From: Pseudobutyrivibrio sp. 49
GTDB taxonomy: Bacteria > Bacillota > Clostridia > Lachnospirales > Lachnospiraceae
Assembly: GCF_900100545.1 (NCBI RefSeq)
Contig: NZ_FNDP01000019.1
Span: 1-53,826 of the forward strand
DNA length: 53,826 nt
Direction of reading: 5' to 3'
Shown: piece after piece, positions 7,702-14,887 of the stretch
Numbering within the stretch: the stretch's first letter is position 1
Layout: every line of letters starts with the position of its first letter
Program-made: the position numbers and the translations under genes
The notes under the pieces: model-generated
The model's input: the letters and a program-made list of their open reading frames with translations, nothing else
Databases searched by the model: none
Told to the model about the DNA's origin: nothing

Positions 7702-9081
7702 TTATATGTATAACTCACTCAATTCAATATGCTTCACTTCATCTGTTTCTTTACCTGTAAAACCTGACCTGGAAATGAATACATATTTATAGCAATTAAG
7801 CCCTGTCTCTTTGACCTGATGAATTTCCTCATTAATAACTTCATCGGAAGTCTTCTTATTTCTGAATTTCACCTCATAAAAGACATATCCATTTTCATCC
7901 AAAGTAACGACATCAAATTCTCCATTGGTTCGTTCCTTTGGATTATCATAATAATACTTGCCTATCTTTTCTATGACAGGTTCAATATTTCCAAGACGAT
8001 TCTGTCTGATTAAATACTGTCTACAAATCTCCTCAAATTTATGAGGCACATAAAACTCTTCGAAATCTTTATTAATATATTTCTCATAGAAAACATCTGA
8101 ATCCATGATTTTTAGCTGAGATGAATACTTAAATATGTATCTGTAATAGAAAAGGGATAGATTATCACAGATATAGTAACCAGCCTTCTTTTTGTTGAAT
8201 TCGTCGTTGATTGGAACTTTCTTTTCAACAACTTCCATATTCATCAGCTTATCAAGAACATCTATAAGTGTAGGTCCACTTGATACATGAGATTGAGATA
8301 AAATATCACTGTACTTTGAAAATCCTCTGGAGAGAGCCTCAAACACTTCATTTGCATTTACGATTTTTGATATCTCAGCATTAAGGTACATAGATACTTC
8401 ATTTTCTAAACGTGCCCCAGATGAAGCTATAAGTTCTATAATGTTTTCCTTAACACTTCTTTTATCATCAACCAGTCTGTTGTAATATGGGATTCCTCCA
8501 AATACAGAATATATTCTTACCTTATCTTCATCAGACAAGTTAGGATAAAATAAAGCTGACTCATAATAATCCATTTGCTTAAGATCAATAACCAAATCTA
8601 CTCGTCCATATAAAGGATTTGATTCTGATAGCAATGATTTCATTACATCCACATAAGAACCAAGTATAATGAGCTTTAACTTTGAATTGTCTCTATATTT
8701 ATCTACAAGTGCCTGAATTATGCTATCTAGCCCCTTTACAGCCCCTCTAAGGTATGGATATTCATCCAATACAAAAACAATGTTTTCATCCTTTGAAAGC
8801 TTAAAAATGTAATCTACTATTTCCTCTACTTTTGTATATCCCAATTTAGGAAGATCCAATGTATCAGAAACTACCTCACATATGCTCTGCACATTGCTTT
8901 CTTCTGTTACCTGCTTGCATTCATAATATATTGCTTTAATATTCGCTTCTTTTATTGCCTGCTTAACAAGTTCGCTTTTACCAATTCTTCGTCTTCCATA
9001 TATAAGAGTCATACGCATGTCATCTGCATTTAACTCTCTTTTCATACGCTTAAGCTCAGTAGCTCTTCCATAAAACTTCAT
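7702..9081 (-). CDS. AAA-type ATPase fused to PD-(D/E)XK nuclease-like domain (DUF234 class)
   Basis: The 459-residue product has a Walker A motif GRRRIGKS (29-36) and Walker B IVFVLDE (101-107), in the arrangement of the prokaryotic MNS/archaeal ATPase family. A winged-helix-like middle (about 240-310) is followed by a DUF234 C-terminus in which GEFDVV (D390) and YEVKF (E403, K405) form a D...ExK nuclease-fold motif. These proteins are widespread in accessory DNA; defence or selfish-element roles have been proposed but not shown. The SD AAAGGAGCC lies 9 bases before the ATG. The promoter is flanked by an inverted pair of 13-bp sites (see 9096-9182). A second ATPase of a related design lies at 12967. 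Confidence 0.85.
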   Translation of the reverse strand: MKFYGRATELKRMKRELNADDMRMTLIYGRRRIGKSELVKQAIKEANIKAIYYECKQVTEESNVQSICEVVSDTLDLPKLGYTKVEEIVDYIFKLSKDENIVFVLDEYPYLRGAVKGLDSIIQALVDKYRDNSKLKLIILGSYVDVMKSLLSESNPLYGRVDLVIDLKQMDYYESALFYPNLSDEDKVRIYSVFGGIPYYNRLVDDKRSVKENIIELIASSGARLENEVSMYLNAEISKIVNANEVFEALSRGFSKYSDILSQSHVSSGPTLIDVLDKLMNMEVVEKKVPINDEFNKKKAGYYICDNLSLFYYRYIFKYSSQLKIMDSDVFYEKYINKDFEEFYVPHKFEEICRQYLIRQNRLGNIEPVIEKIGKYYYDNPKERTNGEFDVVTLDENGYVFYEVKFRNKKTSDEVINEEIHQVKETGLNCYKYVFISRSGFTGKETDEVKHIELSELYI

Positions 9082-9095
9082 TTTATTCGGCTCCT

Positions 9096-9182
9096 TTCGA
9101 CTCGGTTGTCATCGAACTAACTATATTATATTCCTTACCAATGTTTATGTAAACAATATTATTCGGTTTCAATCGAGTCGAA
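9096..9182 (-). promoter_or_regulatory. Promoter of the DUF234 ATPase gene flanked by paired 13-bp sites
   Basis: On the minus strand, TTTACA (9153-9148) and TATAAT (9130-9125) are 17 bases apart. An upstream site reads CAATCGAGTCGAA on the plus strand (9170-9182). A downstream site reads TTCGACTCGGTTG (9096-9108). They are inverted copies with one mismatch, and the downstream one overlaps the ribosome binding site. This looks like an operator pair able to form a repression loop. A partial third copy, CAACCGAGT, lies at 9336-9344. Confidence 0.6.
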
Positions 9183-9372
9183 TTGTTTCGAATAAAAACA
9201 AACTGTAAAACTTTAATGAATCGTAAGCGCTTAGTGTTACCCCGTAGAGTATAAATGAAGGGGCTGTTAAAAAACTCTCCTAAAAAAGGTAAGGAGTGAA
9301 ATCCTCGGTATAACTCCAGGACTATAACCGTAATTCAACCGAGTATCGTATAATTCTCGCTCTTATTCAAGC

Positions 9373-9400
9373 AAAAACAACCTCATTGATAGAGGTTGTT
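9373..9400 (-). terminator. Intrinsic terminator, AACAACCTC type
   Basis: Arms AACAACCTC (9376-9384) and GAGGTTGTT (9392-9400) are perfect complements and are followed on the minus strand by TTTTTG. It would end minus-strand transcripts coming from the acetyltransferase pair at 9700-10704. Confidence 0.65.
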
Positions 9401-9601
9401 CCTGCGATTTGATATGTATTTAAATGAAAATTACTTTAATCCATACCATGTTGATACAGATGCATTGCGCGGCTGTGTCTGAATATATGCGGATATACTC
9501 TCCTAGGTATTTCATCACAGCTTTCTCGTGCCTTATCGGCATAATGCTTAAGTCTAAGGCGAACTTATGGAAAAAGAACCTCCCATCGAGGCCGTTTATG
9601 C

Positions 9602-9650
9602 AAACCTTTCCCCATAACCCTCTTTTTTTGAAGGTTATGGGGAAAGGTTT
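9602..9650. repeat. 18-bp perfect inverted repeat, 13-base spacer
   Basis: Arms 9602-9619 and 9633-9650 (AAACCTTTCCCCATAACC and its complement) are perfect. The spacer contains seven T residues. It is much longer than needed for a terminator. It could be a recombination or transposon-end remnant, or a very strong hairpin. Confidence 0.7.
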
Positions 9651-9699
9651 CGTTGATTTAAAATATTCATACATCCCTCTATAAATTTGAATTGTTAAA

Positions 9700-10236
9700 T
9701 TACACTCCTGGTTTTTGATTCAGTATTACAGGACAGATCATCTGAAGGTCATATGGTTCCTTTTCAGCAAGTTCTTTTATAGGAATGCTTGCCAGGCCAC
9801 CTCCCATTGCTCTGTAAAATGCAATCGTCTCCTTAGAAGAACAGGCAGATATGTACAAAGCCTGTGCACCAGCTTTTATTGCTTCCGCTTTTCCAAATTC
9901 AAATAATCGTCTGCCAACACCTTGGCCTCTGCATTCAGAAGATACCTGCATCATATCAAGAATCATGTAAGGACCGTTTAGTTTCTTTAATAACCCAATA
10001 AAGCCAACAACTTTATCATTTTCTAATGCGATGTATGTAATATAATCATCACTGCTTATTTGCTTTGCCACAGAACGCTTTTGGCTCAAGTCCCAATCTT
10101 CGGTATATTTGCATTCTACTAATGCATATTCTCCGTCTATTCTTCGATATACTTTATTTACATTCTGTTTTCTGTTATATGAATCTAATGATTCTAACCA
10201 GAAATTTGTCTCTGATAATAATTCGATTTTTATCAA
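9700..10236 (-). CDS. GNAT family N-acetyltransferase
   Basis: The 178-residue product shows the acetyl-CoA binding motif A in MQVSSECRGQGVGRRLFEFG (Q/RxxGxG/A loop RGQGVG) and motif B around YISACSSKETIAFYRAMGG. The acceptor substrate cannot be inferred. Translation appears to start at a TTG (10236), since AGAGGA lies about 8 bases upstream and no ATG fits. It follows the second GNAT gene by 18 bases, so the two form a small operon of divergent acetyltransferases. Confidence 0.8.
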   Translation of the reverse strand: MIKIELLSETNFWLESLDSYNRKQNVNKVYRRIDGEYALVECKYTEDWDLSQKRSVAKQISSDDYITYIALENDKVVGFIGLLKKLNGPYMILDMMQVSSECRGQGVGRRLFEFGKAEAIKAGAQALYISACSSKETIAFYRAMGGGLASIPIKELAEKEPYDLQMICPVILNQKPGV

Positions 10237-10254
10237 ATGATAATTCCTCTTTCA

Positions 10255-10704
10255 TCACTCACATTTCTTAATATAATAAATGAATTCATTATCCCGACTC
10301 ACTTCCACATATCCCAGCTTGGTATAAAAGGCGTTTGTTCTGACATTCCAAATGGGCGTATCTAATACAAATTCCTTTACATTTGAAAACATTGTCTCAA
10401 TTTCCTGCATCATGTAGACACCATAGCCTTTGCGATAATGCTCAGGGCTTACAAAGATCCTTCCGATGTTCAACTTGTCTTTTTCCAAAAATAGAATCGC
10501 ACCGCCAACAATTAGTCCATTGTCCGTGAGCTTATACAAGTGATTTGTTCTGGCCATCTTTGTGTGATAAGAAACAGACATATATCCAGGTGGCCCACCA
10601 ACTGAAGGTGCTCCAACCTGAACATCGCTATCAAAGGCTCTTTTAGATATTCCATTAAGTGTCAAAGCATCAGAAGTGCTTGCTTTTACAAATTGTAGGC
10701 TCAT
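10255..10704 (-). CDS. GNAT family N-acetyltransferase
   Basis: The 149-residue product has the GNAT motif A segment IGRIFVSPEHYRKGYGVYMM (Arg-Lys-Gly-Tyr-Gly loop) and the motif B segment NAFYTKLGYVEV. It is a typical single-domain acetyltransferase of unknown substrate. The start ATG has GAGGG 8 bases upstream. It is the first gene of a two-gene unit with the GNAT at 9700. Sequence similarity between the two is limited to the family motifs. Confidence 0.8.
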   Translation of the reverse strand: MSLQFVKASTSDALTLNGISKRAFDSDVQVGAPSVGGPPGYMSVSYHTKMARTNHLYKLTDNGLIVGGAILFLEKDKLNIGRIFVSPEHYRKGYGVYMMQEIETMFSNVKEFVLDTPIWNVRTNAFYTKLGYVEVSRDNEFIYYIKKCE

Positions 10705-10829
10705 ATCTTTACCCTCTTCTTTCTATACCCATCCATGCCGGATATCATCCCTATTATTCAGCTCGACAAACTGCCGATTTGTTGAGTTTAATTATACTTG
10801 ATTGGGAGATTGATAACTATATGAAATGC

Positions 10830-10856
10830 AAAAAAAGGGGAGAGCAGAAGCTCTCC
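10830..10856 (-). terminator. Minus-strand intrinsic terminator facing an empty region
   Basis: GGAGAGC (10839-10845), loop AGAA and GCTCTCC (10850-10856) are followed on the minus strand by CCTTTTTTT. No minus-strand gene is visible upstream of it between 10857 and 11069, so the transcript it ends is unknown. Confidence 0.65.
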
Positions 10857-11004
10857 TGAATGATATATCTTAGCAAGTTATATTAAAATACTTTTTAGTG
10901 TGAAATGTCTAATAAAGTAAGAAAAACATTAGTAACGTTGCTGATTATAAATAAAGTGAATCTGTCGATAGCATAATTGTAGATATTGTTATAAGTCTAG
11001 GGAA
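10857..11004. other. Non-coding stretch between two terminators; candidate leader or small RNA
   Basis: No open frame of note lies here. It is bounded on the left by a minus-strand terminator and on the right by a strong plus-strand terminator. A plus-strand transcript starting here would end at 11046, or read through into the gene at 11076. I recognise no riboswitch class. Confidence 0.4.
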
Positions 11005-11046
11005 GCATCTATTTCAACGGAATGAAGTTGAAATAGGTGCTTTTTT
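11005..11046 (+). terminator. Strong plus-strand terminator in the leader of the gene at 11076
   Basis: Fourteen-base arms (11005-11018 and 11027-11040, one G-T pair) are followed by six T residues. The ribosome binding site of the next gene begins only 18 bases later, so this acts either as an attenuator or as the end of an upstream small RNA. Confidence 0.8.
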
Positions 11047-11075
11047 ATAGGCATAAATAATCTGGAGGAATGACG

Positions 11076-12104
11076 ATGTCTGTAATCTATGATGTAAATA
11101 GAGAATCCCTATGGGCGCATCGAGTAAATGAGATTAGTTCTTTGAACTATAATGTCGAAGATAATAAAGCCGTGTTTGATATTGATGCAGGAGCTAATAT
11201 TACAGATGCTTCTCAGAACACACCTAGAATATCATATTTTGATGTTCAGAACATAAACATACATGCGTGCACATTCGATGATTTTTGTGATGTGGCGGAA
11301 TTTCTTAGGGGAAGCTGTAATGCATTTGATTATGATAAAAGTCTGTTAGAAAGTTTTAGAAATCAGTTTGAACCTGAGCAGATTATAGATTTTTATGAAT
11401 TTTTTGATGACTATAGGCTACAGTGTGCACAAAAAGGAAACATGGTTTTGTATCACGAAGTAGTGCCATTAGCTCAGATGGCAGAAAATATGATGTGGAT
11501 GAGTAATAATGAAATTATTGGCGAGTTGACGTCTGATGGATTTTTTACCACTAATATTTTTTCTGATGTCTGTAGCTTGGGATTTTACGGAAATTATCGG
11601 TTGGGTGAAGGAGCATATGATATTGGTGGTAACTTATACGATTTATACGCTGAGTATGATATAGAATCAACTGAAGAGAATCCTATTGTTGCAGTAACAA
11701 TTTCGGATTTTGGTTCTGAAAATAGAATCTCAGGTAAATATGTAGTTGAAATAAATTCTATAGACCTTAAGAAAGCTACGCCTATAGAACTATATGCATA
11801 TTTTAGTTACTACGACTCTAAGAGCAATGAGGATTGGTATAATGACTATAATTACGACAGTACATTTAGAAGAATATACAATAGTAATGCATTTGAGCTA
11901 GAAGGAATTGAAGATTTTACAGACAAACAGGTTAATCTTTTTGATGTCTTAACAAAAGCAAAAGCGGGGATTATATCTCAAGAAGATTCAGCTATAAAGG
12001 GGAAACTCAATTTCTCCAAATACCTAAATGCCTACACAAAAAAATATATAGAACGATGTCTTGAAATTTATGATGAAATCCTGACAAGGCTAGGAGAGGA
12101 ATAA
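11076..12104 (+). CDS. Hypothetical acidic protein, family not recognised
   Basis: I do not recognise this family. The product has 342 residues, no signal peptide and no membrane segment. It is strongly acidic and rich in Asp, Glu, Tyr and Asn (for example SKSNEDWYNDYNYDS near 255), ending in a helical segment (KYLNAYTKKYIERCLEIYDEIL). The upstream ATG at 11070 is only one base from GGAGG (11064-11068), so the ATG at 11076, with seven-base spacing, is the likelier start. A strong terminator sits just before the gene and a second follows the stop. It is an isolated plus-strand gene in a mostly minus-strand accessory region, consistent with horizontal acquisition. Confidence 0.6.
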   Translation: MSVIYDVNRESLWAHRVNEISSLNYNVEDNKAVFDIDAGANITDASQNTPRISYFDVQNINIHACTFDDFCDVAEFLRGSCNAFDYDKSLLESFRNQFEPEQIIDFYEFFDDYRLQCAQKGNMVLYHEVVPLAQMAENMMWMSNNEIIGELTSDGFFTTNIFSDVCSLGFYGNYRLGEGAYDIGGNLYDLYAEYDIESTEENPIVAVTISDFGSENRISGKYVVEINSIDLKKATPIELYAYFSYYDSKSNEDWYNDYNYDSTFRRIYNSNAFELEGIEDFTDKQVNLFDVLTKAKAGIISQEDSAIKGKLNFSKYLNAYTKKYIERCLEIYDEILTRLGEE

Positions 12105-12121
12105 CAGTCAAAAATGTAATG

Positions 12122-12152
12122 AGCCACTAACTCAAATCTTGAGCTAGTGGCT
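12122..12152 (+). terminator. Hairpin terminator after the hypothetical gene
   Basis: AGCCACTA-a-CTCAA and TTGAG-c-TAGTGGCT form a 13-bp stem with one A/C mismatch and an ATC loop. The T tract is weak (TATATTAT). Confidence 0.6.
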
Positions 12153-12208
12153 TATATTATGTATGTTAAGAAATTCACTATTGCATTATTTTAAGATATT
12201 AGAAATAA

Positions 12209-12631
12209 TTATTCTCCCAATACCAGCCACTGATTCATTCCTGCACCAGCTTCTTCATTCGGCCGTTCTATGAATCCGAGTTTTGCATAGAATGGTTCTT
12301 TTCCTTTGGCAGAATTAAGATTAAGATTAACCATATATCCAGGCTTCATTTCTCTCTTAATTCTGTTAATCACAGCTTCAACTAGCTTTTTTCCTATTCC
12401 CTGTCCCTGATATTCAGGGATAACGATAACATCTGAAATAAAAGCTACATATCCGCCGTCCCAAGACAATCGTACTACACCTATGGCTCTTTCATCATCC
12501 CTGACACAAAGAACCATATAAGCTCTTTCAACACAATTCTTTGCTTCCTCGAGTGGGAAAAGCCTCCATCCGACTAATCTACGTAATTCTAAATATTCTT
12601 CAGGTGAAATATTTTCCTCGTATCTAATCAC
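12209..12631 (-). CDS. GNAT family N-acetyltransferase
   Basis: The segment ISDVIVIPEYQGQGIGKKLVEAV is a canonical GNAT motif A (QGQGIG), and PFYAKLGFIERP is the usual C-terminal motif B. The domain fills the whole protein (about 140 residues). The open frame extends to a TTG at 12649, but GGAGG lies inside that extension, so the GTG at 12631, about 11 bases downstream of it, is preferred. This start is uncertain. The gene follows the zinc-ribbon gene closely (stop at 12658), suggesting cotranscription. The substrate is unknown. Confidence 0.8.
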   Translation of the reverse strand: MIRYEENISPEEYLELRRLVGWRLFPLEEAKNCVERAYMVLCVRDDERAIGVVRLSWDGGYVAFISDVIVIPEYQGQGIGKKLVEAVINRIKREMKPGYMVNLNLNSAKGKEPFYAKLGFIERPNEEAGAGMNQWLVLGE

Positions 12632-12657
12632 TTGTTTTCTTTCCTCCAATCCTCGAT

Positions 12658-12873
12658 TTATCTCTGATTAAAACTTGCAAACACAGTCATGCATTCATCA
12701 CAATATTGACCTTCCGCTTGCAATGAAAGTGTTACTGGTTCCTTCTTAATAAATTTGCCTGTATATTCCTCAGGATACCAGGTGACCTGTGTAAAAGCCT
12801 GCGTAAGACTTCCTGCACTCTTTGCCTCAACAAATCCTGTTCTCATTTCTTTTCCGCATTTAGGACAGTTCAT
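12658..12873 (-). CDS. Zinc-ribbon protein, DUF6487/PF20097-like (copy 1)
   Basis: The 71-residue product has two CxxC knuckles, CPKCGKEM at the N-terminus and YCDECMTVFASF at the C-terminus, which together should bind one zinc ion. The middle contains WYPEEYTGKF. It is the paralogue of the gene at 14888, sharing the order MNCPxCGKEMRxG, WYPExY, EPVxLSLxAEGxYCDECMTxFASF. SD GGAGGGAG precedes the ATG. Function is unknown; the family is common in Firmicutes and often found next to acetyltransferases or transporters. It shares an upstream repeat element with three other genes in this region. Confidence 0.75.
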   Translation of the reverse strand: MNCPKCGKEMRTGFVEAKSAGSLTQAFTQVTWYPEEYTGKFIKKEPVTLSLQAEGQYCDECMTVFASFNQR

Positions 12874-12895
12874 AACAATTCTCCCTCCAAAATCA

Positions 12896-12926
12896 TTTTT
12901 ATCTACTATTTCTTTTTTTCTGCGTA
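12896..12926 (-). repeat. Repeated upstream element, copy 1
   Basis: TTTTTATCTACTAT followed by a T-run and CTGCGTA (plus-strand reading) lies just upstream of the zinc-ribbon gene. Near-identical elements precede genes at 14787, 15142 and 16011. It is a candidate promoter or operator shared by four transcription units. Confidence 0.55.
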
Positions 12927-12966
12927 TAAAATAATGACATTGCCCATTAGGGATGCCTGTAAATAA

Positions 12967-14298
12967 TTATATAAATAAAACAAAGTAATGAGGAAGTGTC
13001 TCCTTCACTCCTAAAATACCATTTCTATTAGCAATCAACTTATATGCCTTGCTAGGTGAAAAATCATTTATAAAGTTATTCAATGATACAGAAGCTGTGT
13101 TTCCTGCTTTCACTTCAATTGGTATTACTTCTCCTTCCTTTTCAATCAGAAACTCCAACTCATGATCATCATCAGGCTTGTAATAATGCAAGGTATAGCC
13201 TCTTTTTACTAAGCACTCAGAAATAATATTCTCATATATTCCGCCCCTTGCATTTCCTTTGATTGTATTATTAAGAATAGCCCTCTTTGTTTCAAAGCCA
13301 TACATGCAAGTTAATAGTCCAGTATCATTTATATATAGTTTGAACTGTTCAACCTTTTCATTGGCCATTAATGGGATATATGGTTCAGAGATGTTATAAC
13401 ACACTTTTACCAAGCAAGAATGTTTTAGCCATTTTACACTGCCACCATATTTTCTGCTTGTCTGCCCCTTCTCCACGGTTGAGTATTGAAAATTTTTAAG
13501 TTCTTTAGCTAACTGTCTAGGAACCGCATCATAACACATTCTTACGAGCTGCTTTTCACGGCCCTTGGCATGTTTTGAAATATCGTCTTGATATTGAGAA
13601 ACAATATTCTGCTGAATCTCCATTACTCTAGCAAAATCTTTATTCTCAGCGAAATCAGCTACAACCTCTGGCATACCTCCCACAACCATATACTCTCTGA
13701 ACAACTCTTCAAATTTATCATGAATGCTTTCAGGTATCTGATTATCAGTACCCAAGTATTGCTTCAAATCCTCTATTACAGAATCATCATATCCATAAGC
13801 CCAAAGAAACTCTTCAAAATCGAGTGAGTACATGGTAATCTGAGTTTCATAACCTACAGGCAATGATGTTGGTTCTTCAACTTCCTTATCATCATCCTGT
13901 CCATACGCTAGTCCCAATAATGAGCCTGATGCTACAACATCATAACGCATGTCCTCAGCCAAAAACTTTAATGCTGTACGCGCATTTCCGCAGCACTGAA
14001 TCTCATCTAAAAAAATAAGAGTGTTTCCGGGTATAAACTTAATTCCTGGAATATTTGCTGTCATTCTCTTATAGATTTCTGCTGCAGATAACTCGCCTTC
14101 AAAAATCTGCTTTAACTGTTTTTGTTTAAAAAAGTCTATGCTTATAAAAGATTCATACTCATTATTGCCAAACTCTTTAACAATATATGACTTACCAACC
14201 TGTCTAGCACCCTTGATTAGAAGACATTTTTTTAACTCGTTATCTCTTCTTTGTTTTTTCCAGCTTACTAATTCGTTATATACTTTTCTCTTTAGCAT
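12967..14298 (-). CDS. AAA ATPase with DUF4143 C-terminal domain
   Basis: Starting from the ATG at 14298 (AAGGAG about 11 bases upstream), the product has 443 residues. Walker A is GARQVGKS (30-37) and Walker B is TLIFLDEIQ (D98, E99). A sensor segment VVASGSLLG follows. The C-terminal DUF4143 region carries HELEFLI and IPIEVKAG, a D/E...ExK nuclease-fold motif. This AAA_14/DUF4143 family is abundant in anaerobes and archaea and has no proven function. The frame is open to 14361, but that extension runs into the promoter. Three 33-bp-spaced repeats lie directly upstream of the -35 box. It is related in overall plan to the DUF234 ATPase at 7702. Confidence 0.85.
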   Translation of the reverse strand: MLKRKVYNELVSWKKQRRDNELKKCLLIKGARQVGKSYIVKEFGNNEYESFISIDFFKQKQLKQIFEGELSAAEIYKRMTANIPGIKFIPGNTLIFLDEIQCCGNARTALKFLAEDMRYDVVASGSLLGLAYGQDDDKEVEEPTSLPVGYETQITMYSLDFEEFLWAYGYDDSVIEDLKQYLGTDNQIPESIHDKFEELFREYMVVGGMPEVVADFAENKDFARVMEIQQNIVSQYQDDISKHAKGREKQLVRMCYDAVPRQLAKELKNFQYSTVEKGQTSRKYGGSVKWLKHSCLVKVCYNISEPYIPLMANEKVEQFKLYINDTGLLTCMYGFETKRAILNNTIKGNARGGIYENIISECLVKRGYTLHYYKPDDDHELEFLIEKEGEVIPIEVKAGNTASVSLNNFINDFSPSKAYKLIANRNGILGVKETLPHYFVLFI

Positions 14299-14329
14299 AG
14301 ATTTTAGTACTCCTTTTCTATGTTTTGAT

Positions 14330-14358
14330 AATATCCCCTTATTTACTGGGTTTGTCAA
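14330..14358 (-). promoter_or_regulatory. Promoter of the DUF4143 ATPase gene
   Basis: TTGACA (14358-14353) and GATATT (14335-14330) are 17 bases apart on the minus strand, about 30 bases before the start codon. Confidence 0.6.
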
Positions 14359-14362
14359 CATA

Positions 14363-14455
14363 TTTGCATAAAATCGGAGGGCTAATCATTTGTTTTTTGC
14401 ATAAAATCGGAACATTGATAATCTTATTTTTGCATAAAATCGGAACATTGATAAT
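14363..14455. repeat. Three direct repeats with exact 33-bp period
   Basis: TTTGCATAAAATCGGA occurs at 14363-14378, 14396-14411 and 14429-14444. The last two copies are longer and share ACATTGATAAT as well. The array begins four bases upstream of the -35 box of the DUF4143 ATPase gene. The 33-bp period (about three helical turns) would place bound proteins on one face of the DNA. Confidence 0.8.
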
Positions 14456-14462
14456 AGAAAAG

Positions 14463-14503
14463 AAAAAAACAACCTCCATCACTTCGATGTGATAGAGGTC
14501 GTT
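14463..14503 (-). terminator. Terminator of the tiny membrane-protein gene
   Basis: A two-part stem (AACAACCTC/GAGGTCGTT with one mismatch, and ATCAC/GTGAT) is followed on the minus strand by seven T residues, 16 bases past the stop at 14519. Confidence 0.75.
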
Positions 14504-14518
14504 TCAACAGACTGGAAG

Positions 14519-14701
14519 TTATCTAGCTTTTCCTTCAGAATCAAATCTTCTTGACAATACATATTCTGTAGGAACTATTGCACCAATAAGTAGAATCAAT
14601 TGGAAGAACATAATGATTGCACCAACGATGCCAATAGATTCTGTATCTTTGCCTATCACGAAAAGCATTTCATCCTCCACAACTACTTCCGATTTGCTCA
14701 C
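14519..14701 (-). CDS. Small single-span membrane protein, 60 residues
   Basis: It has a hydrophilic N-terminus (MSKSEVVVEDEM), one hydrophobic span of about 22 residues (IGIVGAIIMFFQLILLIGAIV) and a short basic tail. It starts at a GTG whose bases overlap the TGA stop of the 29-codon frame upstream (GTGA), an arrangement typical of translational coupling. It is followed by its own terminator. No family was recognised. A toxin-like, regulatory or transporter-accessory role is possible, but none is supported by the sequence. Confidence 0.55.
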   Translation of the reverse strand: MSKSEVVVEDEMLFVIGKDTESIGIVGAIIMFFQLILLIGAIVPTEYVLSRRFDSEGKAR

Positions 14702-14787
14702 ATCAATAGTTTATCTAACTCCCTAAGAAGAGTTGCTTTCATATCCTCAAGTTCTTCGTTGCTAGGTCTGTTATTATCTGAATACAT
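14698..14787 (-). CDS. 29-residue small ORF, coupled to the membrane peptide gene
   Basis: The frame reads MYSDNNRPSNEELEDM and ends ELDKLLM. It is a short acidic, helix-forming peptide. GGAG lies about 9 bases before the ATG, and its stop overlaps the GTG start of the next gene by 4 bases. Copy 2 of the repeated upstream element lies about 20 bases further upstream. The good SD, coupling and shared promoter make it a credible gene despite its size. Confidence 0.5.
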   Translation of the reverse strand: MYSDNNRPSNEELEDMKATLLRELDKLLM

Positions 14788-14807
14788 TTTTTTCAGCTCC
14801 AAAACCT

Positions 14808-14838
14808 TTTTTATCTACTATATCTCATTTCTGTGCAT
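14808..14838 (-). repeat. Repeated upstream element, copy 2
   Basis: TTTTTATCTACTATATCT followed by CATTTCTGTGCAT matches copy 1 (12896) and copy 3 (16058). On the minus strand it offers a TATAGT box. It lies directly upstream of the small coupled gene pair. Confidence 0.55.
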
Positions 14839-14870
14839 CAAAAGAGTATAAGAACAAATATCTCTTTTGA
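14838..14870. repeat. 9-bp inverted repeat upstream of element copy 2
   Basis: TCAAAAGAG (14838-14846) and CTCTTTTGA (14862-14870) are perfect complements. A shorter alternative hairpin (TATCTC/GAGATA) overlaps the right arm. It is either an operator or the weak end of the transcript of the zinc-ribbon gene at 14888. Confidence 0.45.
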
Positions 14871-14887
14871 GATAACTGCTAATAACC

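Larger units (their letters stand above)
9183..9699. other. 517-base intergenic stretch without a convincing gene
   Basis: It holds a partial operator-like copy (9336-9344), a terminator hairpin (9373-9400) and an 18-bp inverted repeat (9602-9650). Overlapping open frames of 84-86 codons on both strands at 9420-9684 cover the inverted repeat, lack good start signals and match nothing I recognise. It may be the decayed remnant of a mobile element or of a lost gene. Confidence 0.5.

Noticed and set aside
9420-9684. Two overlapping frames of 84-86 codons on opposite strands
   Set aside because: Both lie across an 18-bp inverted repeat, lack proper ribosome binding sites and show no recognisable domain.
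10857-12104. Type III toxin-antitoxin (RNA antitoxin, terminator, toxin)
   Set aside because: The terminator-before-gene layout fits, but there are no tandem repeats before the terminator and the protein is twice the length of ToxN-like toxins and looks unlike them.
14363-14455. Short CRISPR array
   Set aside because: The spacers of 17 bases are too short, the repeat length differs between copies, there are no cas genes, and the array sits exactly at a promoter.
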